Assembly (NCBI RefSeq): GCF_013349995.1
Contig: NZ_JABVXF010000012.1
Location: forward strand, 55,482-119,481
DNA: 64,000 nt
Reading direction: 5' to 3'
DNA from: Pseudoalteromonas sp. 0303
Lineage (GTDB): Bacteria; Pseudomonadota; Gammaproteobacteria; Enterobacterales; Alteromonadaceae
The position numbers and the translations under genes were made by a program. This document shows positions 31,791 through 41,150 of the stretch, piece after piece. The notes under the pieces were generated by a model. It was given only the letters and a program-made list of their open reading frames with translations, did no database searches and had not been told where the DNA came from. Position 1 is the first letter of the stretch, and each line of letters opens with the position of its first letter.

Positions 31791-32957
31791 ATGAAAAGCG
31801 CTATAAAGACCATCGCATTAACAACATCACTTATTTTGGTAACGGCCTGTAATTCAACGGCTCCTATTAATAAAACAGCCATCACAGCAATTAACCAAGA
31901 AAAATTTAGCCAATTTCATCAGTATGATGCAAACTCAAACATTACTCTTGATTACGCTGGCTATGGGCAAATATTAAGTGCTTCGGTCATTGATTTAGGC
32001 ATGTCTGACCGCTACCGCATCACCTCACACACCACGACGATTGGTACACATTTATCATCCAACCCTAAACCTTCGACAGCAACAGAAGCAAACCGCTTTT
32101 ATTATGATTCATATAAAGACAATCCTAAAATGAGGCAAGCCTTGCAGGTCATACAAAAAAATATGGCCGACCTGCCAAATAAGATTAACTTGAGTAACTT
32201 GCCAAAGCCTGAACTGCTCGCTTACTGGTTCAATCTTTATAACGTGACGGTACTCAATGAGTTAGTTCAGCAGTACCCAGTAAAAAACTTATCTAAGCTA
32301 ATAAACGAAGAGCCAAGTTTTTTTGATAAGCCACGCTTTAATTTTAACGGTAATCAATATTCATTGAACGATATAGAGTACAACATTGTTGCACCGCTAT
32401 TTAACAATGACCCGCTATTAATATATGGCTATTACCGTGGTTATATTGGTAGCCCAAATTTACTTAACTACCCATATACAGCGAAAAATGTATTTACCGC
32501 CCTGACTAACAATGCAGTGCAATTTGTAAATTCAAATCGAGGCAGTGTTATTGATACTCATAGCACACGTGTTTCTTCGTTATACCTTGAAAAGAAAAAC
32601 TATTTCCCTAACTTTGAAGAAGACTTAGCTGATCATCTTCAATCGTTAGTTATTCAAGAACCAGATAAAGACCAAGTTGTGCAAAACCTCTCTTTTAGTA
32701 TCGATAATTACGATATTACCGATATTTTAGGTACCGATGTTGCTTACGGGGGAGGTAATGCAATTGTTGTCGATCCTAGTATTGTGGCAATGGGCTGGGA
32801 TAAAACATTTACTACCTATGGTAACCACTTAACTAAAGCAGGCACTGTAAGCACATTACGCCGCGAGATTTTGAAAAAAATCACGCAAAAATACTATGAA
32901 GTAAATAGCCGCGTTGAAATCACTGACTTACCTGATAAAGAAAGCACTGAAAACTAG
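31791..32957 (+). CDS. DUF547 lipoprotein, copy 2
   Basis: The start is placed at ATG 31791, three codons into the longer frame. It aligns exactly with the start of copy 1 and follows GGAAGGTGG, giving 388 residues. The lipobox LVTAC and every DUF547 block seen in copy 1 are kept. The central part (from about YNVTVLNELVQQYPVKNL to SFSIDNYDITDILGTDV) is nearly identical, while the ends have drifted (for example AMGWDKTFTTYGNHL versus AEGFDTNFVTYGENL). The upstream ~35 bases also match, so the duplication included the ribosome site and part of the promoter. Confidence 0.88.
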   Translation: MKSAIKTIALTTSLILVTACNSTAPINKTAITAINQEKFSQFHQYDANSNITLDYAGYGQILSASVIDLGMSDRYRITSHTTTIGTHLSSNPKPSTATEANRFYYDSYKDNPKMRQALQVIQKNMADLPNKINLSNLPKPELLAYWFNLYNVTVLNELVQQYPVKNLSKLINEEPSFFDKPRFNFNGNQYSLNDIEYNIVAPLFNNDPLLIYGYYRGYIGSPNLLNYPYTAKNVFTALTNNAVQFVNSNRGSVIDTHSTRVSSLYLEKKNYFPNFEEDLADHLQSLVIQEPDKDQVVQNLSFSIDNYDITDILGTDVAYGGGNAIVVDPSIVAMGWDKTFTTYGNHLTKAGTVSTLRREILKKITQKYYEVNSRVEITDLPDKESTEN

Positions 32958-33069
32958 CGCTTATTGAGCATTGGACCTAAAAAGAAGCATTTATATTGAA
33001 TTTTATTTGGCTCATGCCGTGAAATTCAGTAATTTGTCATATAAAACTAAACGTAATTAGAAAATAACA

Positions 33070-36041
33070 ATGAAATGGATGCACTTACAACTTAAGGTAC
33101 TGGCTGTTTTTTATTCTTTGTGAGCTGCTTTGCAGCCGCAGAAGACTATCAGGTTGCCCCCGCAGCTAACTGGGTAAAACACCATGAGTTACTTACCCCT
33201 GAGATACCTCGAGACCAAATACGAGACGGGACTTTCTACCTGATGCTCGACACTCAGCTTCAGGTATCTGAGCAAGCCCCACAGCAACGCTTTAATCGCA
33301 CCGTAATGCAAGCGGTCAATCAGTCTGGGGTTGATTATATAAGCCAGCTGAATATTGATTTTGACCCAAATTATCAATCTCTTACGCTCAATAGTTTAGG
33401 CATTATTCGTGACGGCCAATATATAGATAAACTAAATAGTGCCGAGCTTCAGGTGTTACAGCGCGAGACCGACTTAGCAAGTCGTATATACAATGGTACC
33501 TTAAGCCTAAATGTCATTATTGATGATATGCGGGTCATGGATATTTTAGATTACAGCTATACGGTTTCGGGGAGTAATCCGGTTTATCAACACTTCAGCA
33601 CCATGCGCACACTAAACTGGTCGGTGCCGATAGTGCAGCAATTTATGCGGGTAAAGTGGCAAAAGCCTTCGCCCTTATATATCAACTTTATGAATGGTGA
33701 GTCGCCAGTTACTAAAACCAAGCTCGATACGGGTTTTGACTACCAAATTAGCCAACACAATGAGCCGACCCTTAGCTCTGCAAGCGAAGTACCGCATTGG
33801 TATTCGCCTTACAAAGAGGTGTATTTTTCTGAAGTAAATAATTGGCAAGAGGTAGTCAATTGGTCGTTACCTTTGTACCAATCAGCCATCGAAGTGAGTC
33901 CAGCTATTGACACAATTGCTCGTCAAATTAAGTTTCAACATGCCGATTTAGAGTCTCAAATTGTGGCTGCCCTGCGCTTTAGCCAAGACGAAGTACGTTA
34001 TTTGGGCCTAGAAATGGGCACCAACTCGCACCAGCCTACTCCTGCATCAGAAACCTTGGCACTGCGCTATGGCGACTGTAAAGACAAAACCGTCTTGCTC
34101 ATTTCTTTACTTAAAGCGCTCGGCGTAGAGGCTCATCCAGCTTTAGTTAACACCGAAGACAGAAAACGTACTGCCAGCTTACCGGTCTCTCCTAGCTTGT
34201 TTGACCATGTGATTGTCACCTTAGAGCACCAAGGTAAGCGCTATTGGCTTGATCCGACCATTTCTTACCAGCGCGGCGATTTAGAACATTTAGCTCAACC
34301 GAACTACGATGTAGCGTTAATCATAAAGCAAGGTGAAACAGGCTTTACAGATATGTTCACAGAGCCTGCCCTAAAACGCATACAGGTTTTTGATAATTAT
34401 CAGATCCCAGAAGGTATTGATGAGCCAGTTAATTTCTCAACTCAATATAAATACGGCGACTTTGAAGCAATTAGCCGCCGCAGTTCAATCGCTAAAAACA
34501 GCTTAAAAAGCGTAGAAGATGATTACCGCGAATATTATCAAGATACCTACAAAGGCTTACAAACAGCCAAACCTATGCTGGTTGAATCTCCAAAGGACAC
34601 CGGTCAACTAATTACCAATGAGTATTATATTATTGATGACTTTTGGCGACCTGAGGGTAATGATTTTCAAAACGACTTTTACGCCAGTGAAATTCAAAAT
34701 TCAGTTTATAAGCCAGAACAGCGAGAGCGTAACAATGCACCAATGTGGTTTCGTTACCCAAATAATATCGAAACAACCATAAAGGTTACGTTTACGGATA
34801 CTAATTGGCAGTTTGATGATGAGCAGGTCACAGTCGACAACCCATTTTTTCATCTCGAGAAACGCGTGACATTTAAAGACTCGGTGTTGACCTTATACTT
34901 TGATTACAGTGCTAAGCAGGATCATATTCCAGCCGATCAAATAGACCTTTACCTAAGCGAGCGTAAAAAACTCAATAACGCGACCCATTTCGGCATCATT
35001 AAATACGGCACAAATAGCTCAACAACCACACCAGCGGATGACGAAACCAACTGGTATAGCGTTTTTATTTTAAGTTACTTGGCGGCAATCATCTTTTTCA
35101 TCGCGGCTTGGCGTATAGAAGCAAGTAACCGCCCGGTTTTTGCTGAGCAACAGTTCTACCCTGTCAGTAACAGTAAGTTTGTTATTTACAGCTTATTGAG
35201 CTTAGGAATATTCATTCACTACTGGAGCTATCGCAACTGGAAAGCGATAAAAGAGCAGCAACAAAGCCATATTATGCCGATTGCTCGAGGGATATTCGCA
35301 CCACTGTTTTTTATTCCGTTGTTACTTGAACTTTGCAAGCACAGCGAACAAACCTTTGGCAAAAATAAGATCATGCCCGTCGCGGTTGGGTTCGTGTTAT
35401 GGCTGGCGATTATCATTTCTGAAGTCGTAAGCTATAACTGGGAATATGGTAGTTGGCTGTTTTTAGTTATACCTATTCTATGGTTGCCACTGGTTAATTA
35501 CATTCAAAACCTCAAGCAACCAGAACAGGCTCTTGAGTACCACTCTCAGTGGCGAGCGAGGCAGGTTATCATTTCGATATTCATGTTGCCTTGGTTATTT
35601 TATGGCTTAATTTATGAGCTATATTTGTTGCCAAGCTCAACCATAGTAACCGGCGATAAGCTTTGGTCCTATCAAGTTAACTTTCTAAAAAGAAAAGAAA
35701 TTATTCCTGCCAACGAGAATGTGCACTATTTTTATAGTGACGCATTTTTCGATTTTAAAACTGATGGAAACGGCATCACAGAAAACACCATTTTTAGTTA
35801 CTGGGAAAATGAGCAAGGTGTGCTCGAAAAAGATCAACGCCGCTTTAGTGACATTAAAGAGATCAACGTTGATTATGCTAAAAGCGCCCTACTAACCACC
35901 ACGGTAACTGTCATTGACCACAATGGTGATGAAATGCTGTTATTTTTGAGCCATGAAGATGACTTAGATAAGAAGTTTGTCGCTGAGGTAGAGCGCTTAA
36001 TTAAAGCCAATACCCCAACAACTGAGCAAAACGCAGATTAA
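33070..36041 (+). CDS. DUF3857/transglutaminase-like membrane protein with frameshifted signal peptide
   Basis: The long frame runs 33120-36041 (973 residues, GTG start) and begins SCFAAAEDYQVAPAANW. A signal-peptide start lies in another frame at ATG 33070 (MKWMHLQLKVLAVF). Adding one T to the T6 run at 33107-33112 would join them into a normal exported precursor. The mature part has a DUF3857-like beta domain, a transglutaminase-like core (RYLGLEMGTNSHQP; catalytic Cys in YGDCKDKTVLLISLL; His in FDHVIVTL; Asp in YWLDPT), then from ~residue 640 several transmembrane helices and a C-terminal cytoplasmic domain. Either the sequence has a homopolymer error or the gene is defective or switchable. 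Its last base overlaps the convergent kinase gene. Confidence 0.82.
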
Positions 36042-39000
36042 GTCAGTCGCTTAATCATGCGCTTTAAGGCAGGCGCTTTCAGAGGCTTATAAAGTAATGG
36101 GTAGCCCGCATCGAGCACTAACTCGCGTATGCCTTCGTCATGATTCGCAGTATTCACGATGGCAGGTAAGCGTGTTAGTGCCGCTTGTTCAATCACTTCT
36201 AGTCCTGTTACCCCATCATCCAGCTGATAATCAATAATCAACAATTGCGGCAGGGCTTGGCTTGCCTTTAACTGCTCAAGCTCCGCTAAGTTAGTGGCTG
36301 TTGAAATTTCACAGCCCCAATTCTCGAGTAGCTGCTTTAATGCCTCTAACACGTTGCGGTCGTTATCAAGCAACCAAATACGCAATTGCCCCAGCTCTGT
36401 TTCTTGTGATGCCTCAGCACCTTTCGCTTGCGCTGGCGCAGCACTCACTTTACAAGGCAGAGTTAGGGTAAATTGCGTGCCTTTACCAAGCTCAGACCCC
36501 ATCACTAGGGGGATTTTAAGTAAGTCACATATACGTTTAGTGATTGCCAACCCTAAGCCTAACCCCTCGGCGCTTGGCTTTGCACCAAGCTGTTTAAACT
36601 CTTGGAAAATAGTTTGTTGATCGCTCGATGCAATACCAATCCCTGTGTCTTCAACAATAAAGGATACATGGTCATCGTCGTACTGCATTTTTAAGCGAAC
36701 CTCACCTTGCTCGGTATAACGAATCGCATTACTCAAAAGGTTACGCAGCACTCGTCGCAGCAGCGCTTTGTCAGTATGCAAGCGCACATCACAGGTTTCA
36801 ATAATAAACTTTAAGCCTTTTTCGCGGGCAAGGGCTTCGTAGTCATTACGCAATGGTTCAACCAACGAGCTGGCAGCAAACTCGCTCATTTGTACTTTAA
36901 ACGAGCCCGAATCGAGCTTGGTTAACTCTAAAATACTCGATAACAACTCTTCGGCGCTGCCCAATGAATTCTTAATATTCATCGCCAGCTCTTTAAGTTC
37001 GGTGTCTTGGGCTTTTTCATTCATTAAAGAACAAAACAAGCTCGCGGCATTGAATGGTTGCAATAAATCATGGCTGGCAGCAGCAAAAAAGCGTGTTTTA
37101 CTGACCGTTGCTTGTTCCGCCACTTGCTTTGCCATCGACAACTCTTGGTTTGCTTGAGTCAATGCCAAGGTGCGTGCTGCGACTTTTTCTTCGAGGCTAA
37201 CATTGGCTTCTGTTAACGCTTTTTGTTGTTTTACGAACTCGGTAATGTCGGTATAGGTTGTTACAAAGCCGCCACCTGGCAGTGGGTTACCTTGCATTTC
37301 AAACACCCGGCCATCATTGTGCGAGCGCTGATATTTATAAGCGCTGCCTTGGCGTAAATAGGCTAAACGTTTTTCAACTTCGCTGGTCATGCTCTCGCCG
37401 CTGAATAGGCCGCGCTCGGCATTAAAACGAATAATGTCGGCAACAGGGCGGCCTATGTAAAGCGCATCATCTGGGTAGGCGAACATGTTTTTGTAGCCTT
37501 GGTTCCAAGCTACCAAGCGCAGCTCACTATCAACTACACTGATCCCTTGCTGAATGTTTTCGATTGTTGATTGCAGTAAGTCACGATTAAATTTAAGTAC
37601 TTGGCTTGCTTCATCAACAAACTCGGCAACCTGCTCTAGAGGCTGGCGCTGCTCATTTTTCGCCACATCTAGAATAAGCCGTGCCGATGCGCCGCCGATC
37701 ACCGCAGACATCTCGCGCTCAACTAATAGCTCTAACTCGACATTGGCAGGGCGCTTCCACTTACTTTTATCATCCGGAAAGTAATGATTTACCAAAGACT
37801 GTGCCGCTTCTTTTTCGGCAAATCGTTGCAATAGTGCACCTAGATCATGGTAGCTCAAAGGCTGTAGATGATTGCTTACCTTCGAATCATTCAGCTGCGA
37901 AACAAACTTATTACTCTGTAAGCGTTCAGCCAAGGTTGCACGACTAAATAACGGCACTAAGAAATACACTAAACAGTTCGCACCTAACGATAGCAATAGA
38001 GCTTGGCTAATGCTTTCCATGCCTAATGAGAATAAGTCGGTTGGCGCTAACCAGCTTATTCCCCACGGTCCATTCACAAGCCATAAACTATCGCTTCCTA
38101 AACCTCCGGCGATATTCGGTAGTAAAAGTGTGTATCCCCAAATAATAAAGCCGCTTAAAATCCCCAATTGCGCGCCGCGACACGATGCTTGTCGCCACCA
38201 TAAGCCTATGATCATGGCCGGCGAAAATTGCGCGACTAAGGTGAACGACATCAAACCCACATTGGCAAGGGTTGTACTTTCGCCCAGCACTCGGTGAGTG
38301 AAGTAACTAAGCAATAGAATCAATACGATAACGATTTTACGCGCATGTAATAGGTTATTTTTATCAAGCCCGCGACTACTCGATGTAAGCTGGGAACGGC
38401 GTAAAATAAACTGGTTAATAAAGTCATTAGTGATCATCACTGAAAGCACAATTGATGACACAATCACCATACTGGTTGCCGCTGAAAAGCCACCTAAAAA
38501 GGCTAATAACGCCACAAAGGCATCATCAGCCGCCATGGGTAAAGCCAATACAAAGGTGTCGTAGCCGACTTCTTGACCTTGAAAGTAAATTAATCCGGCG
38601 TATGCAATCGGTAGAATAAACAGGTTAATAAGTAAGAGGTAAATCGGAAATAGCCAACGCGCCGAGGCCAGCTCTTTATCGTTATTTTTTTCGATAAAGC
38701 TCATGTGGAATTGTCTTGGCAAACATAAGGTTGCCAAAATACCAAGCAAAGTATGAGCAACATACACATAGGTTGGACTTTGTGTGGCCGCCACTTGCTG
38801 ATCAATATTTAGGTCATGCGCTTTTTCAAACAGAGCCACTGGGCTGTCGAATAGAGCAAAGCACACATACAAACCCACCGCTAAAAACGCCAATAACTTA
38901 ACCACAGATTCAAAGGCAATACTGGCAATCAATCCTGGGTTATGTTCGCTGGGTTTTAACCGCCTCGCGCCGAATAAAATAGCAAACAGTGCCAATACAA

Positions 39001-39487
39001 TCGTGATATAAAAAGTACTATCGGCCCATACTTCATGGCTTTGTGTGGCAGCGCGGTCGGTAAGTAAGTTGATACTTTGTGCCGTTGCGCTTAGCTGTAA
39101 AGAGATATAGGGCACAATGGCAATCACTGAAATCAATGAAATGAACCCAGACAAACTCGACGATTGACCATACCGAGTGGCAATAAAATCTGCCATTGAG
39201 GTTATTTTTTGCTGCCGACAAATATGTGCTATGCGGCAATAGACTTGCCAGCCAAAAATGAATAGCAAAATAGTCCCAGCATAGGTCGGAGCCAACCACC
39301 AACCGTTGTAAGCAGCTTGTGCTGTGGTACCAAAAAACGCCCAAGAGGTGCAATACACCCCAAGTGATAAACCATAGGTTAAGCCTTTAAAAGGCAATAC
39401 TTTTCTTTTATCAGCCCAGCCTGCAACCGCAAATAAAATTGCCAGATATACAATTGCAAGAAGGCTTATTGACCAAATTGAGAACAT
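36038..39487 (-). CDS. crbS: CrbS-like sodium/solute-symporter-linked hybrid histidine kinase
   Basis: This 1149-residue hybrid starts with an SSS/SLC5-type transporter domain of about 13 helices (~1-520; GLSLGVYCTSWAFFGTTAQAA, LCLPRQFHMSF). It then has a PAS domain (~645-760; STIENIQQGISVVDSELRLVAWN), an H-box (FFAAASHDLLQPFNAASLF), an ATPase domain (NLLSNAIRYT, EGLGLGLAITKRICDLL) and a receiver domain (LLIIDYQLDDG, YKPLKAP). This order is that of CrbS/MxtR, which controls acetate use in Vibrio and Pseudomonas through the NarL-type CrbR/ErdR. A likely partner regulator is encoded at 29459-30121. Its stop codon overlaps that of the convergent gene. Confidence 0.9.
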   Translation of the reverse strand: MFSIWSISLLAIVYLAILFAVAGWADKRKVLPFKGLTYGLSLGVYCTSWAFFGTTAQAAYNGWWLAPTYAGTILLFIFGWQVYCRIAHICRQQKITSMADFIATRYGQSSSLSGFISLISVIAIVPYISLQLSATAQSINLLTDRAATQSHEVWADSTFYITIVLALFAILFGARRLKPSEHNPGLIASIAFESVVKLLAFLAVGLYVCFALFDSPVALFEKAHDLNIDQQVAATQSPTYVYVAHTLLGILATLCLPRQFHMSFIEKNNDKELASARWLFPIYLLLINLFILPIAYAGLIYFQGQEVGYDTFVLALPMAADDAFVALLAFLGGFSAATSMVIVSSIVLSVMITNDFINQFILRRSQLTSSSRGLDKNNLLHARKIVIVLILLLSYFTHRVLGESTTLANVGLMSFTLVAQFSPAMIIGLWWRQASCRGAQLGILSGFIIWGYTLLLPNIAGGLGSDSLWLVNGPWGISWLAPTDLFSLGMESISQALLLSLGANCLVYFLVPLFSRATLAERLQSNKFVSQLNDSKVSNHLQPLSYHDLGALLQRFAEKEAAQSLVNHYFPDDKSKWKRPANVELELLVEREMSAVIGGASARLILDVAKNEQRQPLEQVAEFVDEASQVLKFNRDLLQSTIENIQQGISVVDSELRLVAWNQGYKNMFAYPDDALYIGRPVADIIRFNAERGLFSGESMTSEVEKRLAYLRQGSAYKYQRSHNDGRVFEMQGNPLPGGGFVTTYTDITEFVKQQKALTEANVSLEEKVAARTLALTQANQELSMAKQVAEQATVSKTRFFAAASHDLLQPFNAASLFCSLMNEKAQDTELKELAMNIKNSLGSAEELLSSILELTKLDSGSFKVQMSEFAASSLVEPLRNDYEALAREKGLKFIIETCDVRLHTDKALLRRVLRNLLSNAIRYTEQGEVRLKMQYDDDHVSFIVEDTGIGIASSDQQTIFQEFKQLGAKPSAEGLGLGLAITKRICDLLKIPLVMGSELGKGTQFTLTLPCKVSAAPAQAKGAEASQETELGQLRIWLLDNDRNVLEALKQLLENWGCEISTATNLAELEQLKASQALPQLLIIDYQLDDGVTGLEVIEQAALTRLPAIVNTANHDEGIRELVLDAGYPLLYKPLKAPALKRMIKRLT

Positions 39488-39604
39488 CGCATGTGATTAT
39501 TTTAATTGTTATAGCCCCAGCATAGTTTTTATTGCACGTAATTTACAGCCTAACTTTAGTGCTAATGCATTGTATTACGGAAGTTTAAAAAACAAACACA
39601 AAGA
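39488..39604. other. Spacer upstream of the kinase gene
   Basis: This AT-rich 117-bp stretch should contain the promoter of the minus-strand kinase gene. I see no clear boxes and no ORF in it. Confidence 0.5.
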
Positions 39605-39667
39605 AATGAGAATTATTTTTAATTGAGTGTTGACAGCCACGTAAATCTAATTGATAATCACTATCAA
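39605..39667 (+). promoter_or_regulatory. Sigma-70 promoter with two Fur-box-like sites
   Basis: TTGACA (39630-39635) and GATAAT (39653-39658) are spaced by exactly 17 bases. A Fur-box-like palindrome (TTGATAATCACTATCAA, 39651-39667) covers the -10. It differs by a single base from GATAATCATTATC in its core. A second Fur-like match, AATGAGAATTATTTTTAATT, begins at 39605 upstream of the -35. This layout predicts a strong promoter repressed by iron-loaded Fur and firing rightward from about 39665. Confidence 0.75.
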
Positions 39668-39884
39668 CAAGACAATAAAGTGTTATGACTTGTTCGGAAT
39701 AAACTGATTTGTTTCTCGACCCTGAAACACGTGTGGCCCACGATAAAGCTAAGATCGCCTGTTGCTAATCGCAACGCCCCTTGATATTGGCAACAGGTGA
39801 TCGCCCTACTATTTTACTTGCTACATTGCTCATATCGGTGACGGTAGATATGAAACTCAAAAAGCCCTTACAGGGCTTTTTTTA
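39665..39884 (+). ncRNA. Candidate RyhB-like iron-responsive small RNA
   Basis: No plausible ORF lies between the Fur-box promoter and the terminator at 39859-39883, so the ~220-nt transcript is probably a small RNA. It contains ACATTGCTCATAT at 39823-39835, which matches the conserved pairing core of RyhB (ACATTGCTCACAT in E. coli) at 12 of 13 positions. Before the core there is a 13-bp hairpin (GATCGCCTGTTGC at 39753-39765 with GCAACAGGTGATC at 39790-39802, one G-U pair). RyhB represses iron-using proteins when iron is scarce. The length resembles the long Vibrio RyhB, not the ~90-nt enteric form. The call rests on promoter, core, terminator and intergenic placement together. Confidence 0.75.
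39859..39883 (+). terminator. Bidirectional terminator shared by the small RNA and rbgA
   Basis: The stem AAAAGCCCT / AGGGCTTTT has a short loop, with T-runs on both strands. It ends the rightward small RNA and lies 26 bases past the leftward rbgA stop codon. Confidence 0.88.
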
Positions 39885-39908
39885 TGTCTAAAAATTAATG
39901 CATTAACT

Positions 39909-40862
39909 TTATCGACGGTTCTTACGTGCACGTGCACGGCGTTGCTTTTTCTCTTCTTCTTTAGCGGCTTTTTTCGCCTCTGCAGCAGCGCGAAGCTCAG
40001 CAACCATTTGCTCTTCTTCTTCACGCATAGCCGGTGTTTCCATGGTAATACGACCAATAATGCCATCGCGTAATTCGTTGATAAGAATTTCAGACATTTT
40101 GTAAGTATCGATTTGATTACCACCGCGGATACAACCACGCTTTTTACCTGCCATTTCAACAAACTCCCAGTCAGACTCCGGTAGCTCATCAATTTTATAG
40201 CGGCTTTTTAAAAGTTCTGGGTATGCTTGCAATAAATATTCAGCGGTGTAACTTGCCACTTCTTCGTAGTCGATAGCGGTATCACGAATAGCGCCAGTTG
40301 CCCCTAAACGATAACCTGAGTTTTCGTTCTCTACTTTAGGCCATAACATACCCGGTGTGTCGTAAAGCATAATGCCATCGTCAAGCTTAATACGTTGCTG
40401 CGCTTTGGTTACCGCAGGTTCATTACCTGTTTTTGCCACGATACGGCCAGCTAAGGTATTAATAAGAGTTGATTTACCAACGTTTGGAATACCCATGATC
40501 ATGGCTTTAATTTGTTTATCAGCGCCTACTTTATGGGGCACTAATTTTTTACAAAGCTCATTAATACGATGTACTTCACCCGCTTTATCATTACCAAAAT
40601 CAATCGCTTTCACGCCACTTTGCTGCTCAAAGTAGTCTTTCCACGCTTGCGTTAACTTAGGATCAGCCAAGTCCGCCTTGTTCATGATTTTGATCACCGG
40701 CTTGTCGCCACGCAGCGCAGTAACCATTGGGTTTTCACTACTATAAGGAATACGGGCATCAAGTACCTCAATGATCACATCCATCTGTGGCATGATTTCT
40801 TTAATTTCGTTTCGGGCTTTGTTCATGTGACCCGGGAACCACTGTATTCCTGTTCTACTCAT
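39909..40862 (-). CDS. rbgA: Ribosome-biogenesis GTPase RbgA/YlqF with island-supplied start
   Basis: This 317-residue circularly permuted GTPase acts in large-subunit ribosome maturation. The family N-terminal motif QWFPGHMNKA is followed by G4 (MNKADL), G1 (GIPNVGKSTLINTL) and G3 (DTPGML), then a C-terminal RNA-binding region with a Lys/Arg-rich end. Its first five codons (M-S-R-T-G before IQWFPG) and its upstream region belong to the inserted island; the native start (M-A-IQWFPG) is at 61223. The new ribosome site, AAAGG at 40876-40880, lies 13 bases before ATG and looks weaker than the native AGGAG with a six-base gap. Protein function should be kept; expression may differ. Confidence 0.93.
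   Translation of the reverse strand: MSRTGIQWFPGHMNKARNEIKEIMPQMDVIIEVLDARIPYSSENPMVTALRGDKPVIKIMNKADLADPKLTQAWKDYFEQQSGVKAIDFGNDKAGEVHRINELCKKLVPHKVGADKQIKAMIMGIPNVGKSTLINTLAGRIVAKTGNEPAVTKAQQRIKLDDGIMLYDTPGMLWPKVENENSGYRLGATGAIRDTAIDYEEVASYTAEYLLQAYPELLKSRYKIDELPESDWEFVEMAGKKRGCIRGGNQIDTYKMSEILINELRDGIIGRITMETPAMREEEEQMVAELRAAAEAKKAAKEEEKKQRRARARKNRR
40829..40844. repeat. attL: left 16-bp core of the island
   Basis: GACCCGGGAACCACTG lies inside the codons for QWFPG of rbgA and matches 61199-61214 exactly. The flanking bases differ (T versus A before, T versus G after), which defines the repeat limits. Confidence 0.92.
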
Positions 40863-40895
40863 TTGATTTATATTACCTTTATTTTAAGGCTTTTG

Positions 40896-40922
40896 CCCAT
40901 GGGTACTAATGTGGGTACTAAA
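40896..40922. repeat. Left arm-type integrase site candidate
   Basis: CCCATGGGTACT, three spacer bases, then GTGGGTACTAAA. The same 12-3-12 arrangement recurs at 61058-61084 near the other end. Within each, GGGTACT is repeated with a 12-bp period, as expected for a protein binding successive helical turns. Confidence 0.7.
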
Positions 40923-40930
40923 ACATAACA

Positions 40931-41150
40931 GTGTTTTTGTACTTCGATATAAGTGATCTTACTACAAACCTGAAGAAATTAACTATTACTAACGGGTATT
41001 CAAGGATAGATTCAAAAAAAAGCAAAATTTCAATCTTAATTGACAACACTTTACTTCATATAAATCAAAACCTAACAAGAATACAGCTGTATTTTTCAAT
41101 ACGTTTGAACTAACCTCTATCAAAAGGATTAATCAAATAAAGGAATTAAT
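40931..41150. other. AT-rich island spacer
   Basis: The spacer holds the divergent promoters for rbgA (leftward) and the 41151 gene (rightward). A 60-codon open frame here has no ribosome site and a composition like noncoding DNA. I see no other feature. Confidence 0.5.

Noticed and set aside
36294..38297. Several long open frames antisense to the hybrid kinase gene
   Set aside because: They are shadows of a well-supported coding sequence; none has a ribosome site or domain pattern.
40931..41113. 60-codon open frame at the left island end
   Set aside because: No ribosome site, AT-rich noncoding-like composition and no recognisable motif. It overlaps the region expected to hold divergent promoters.
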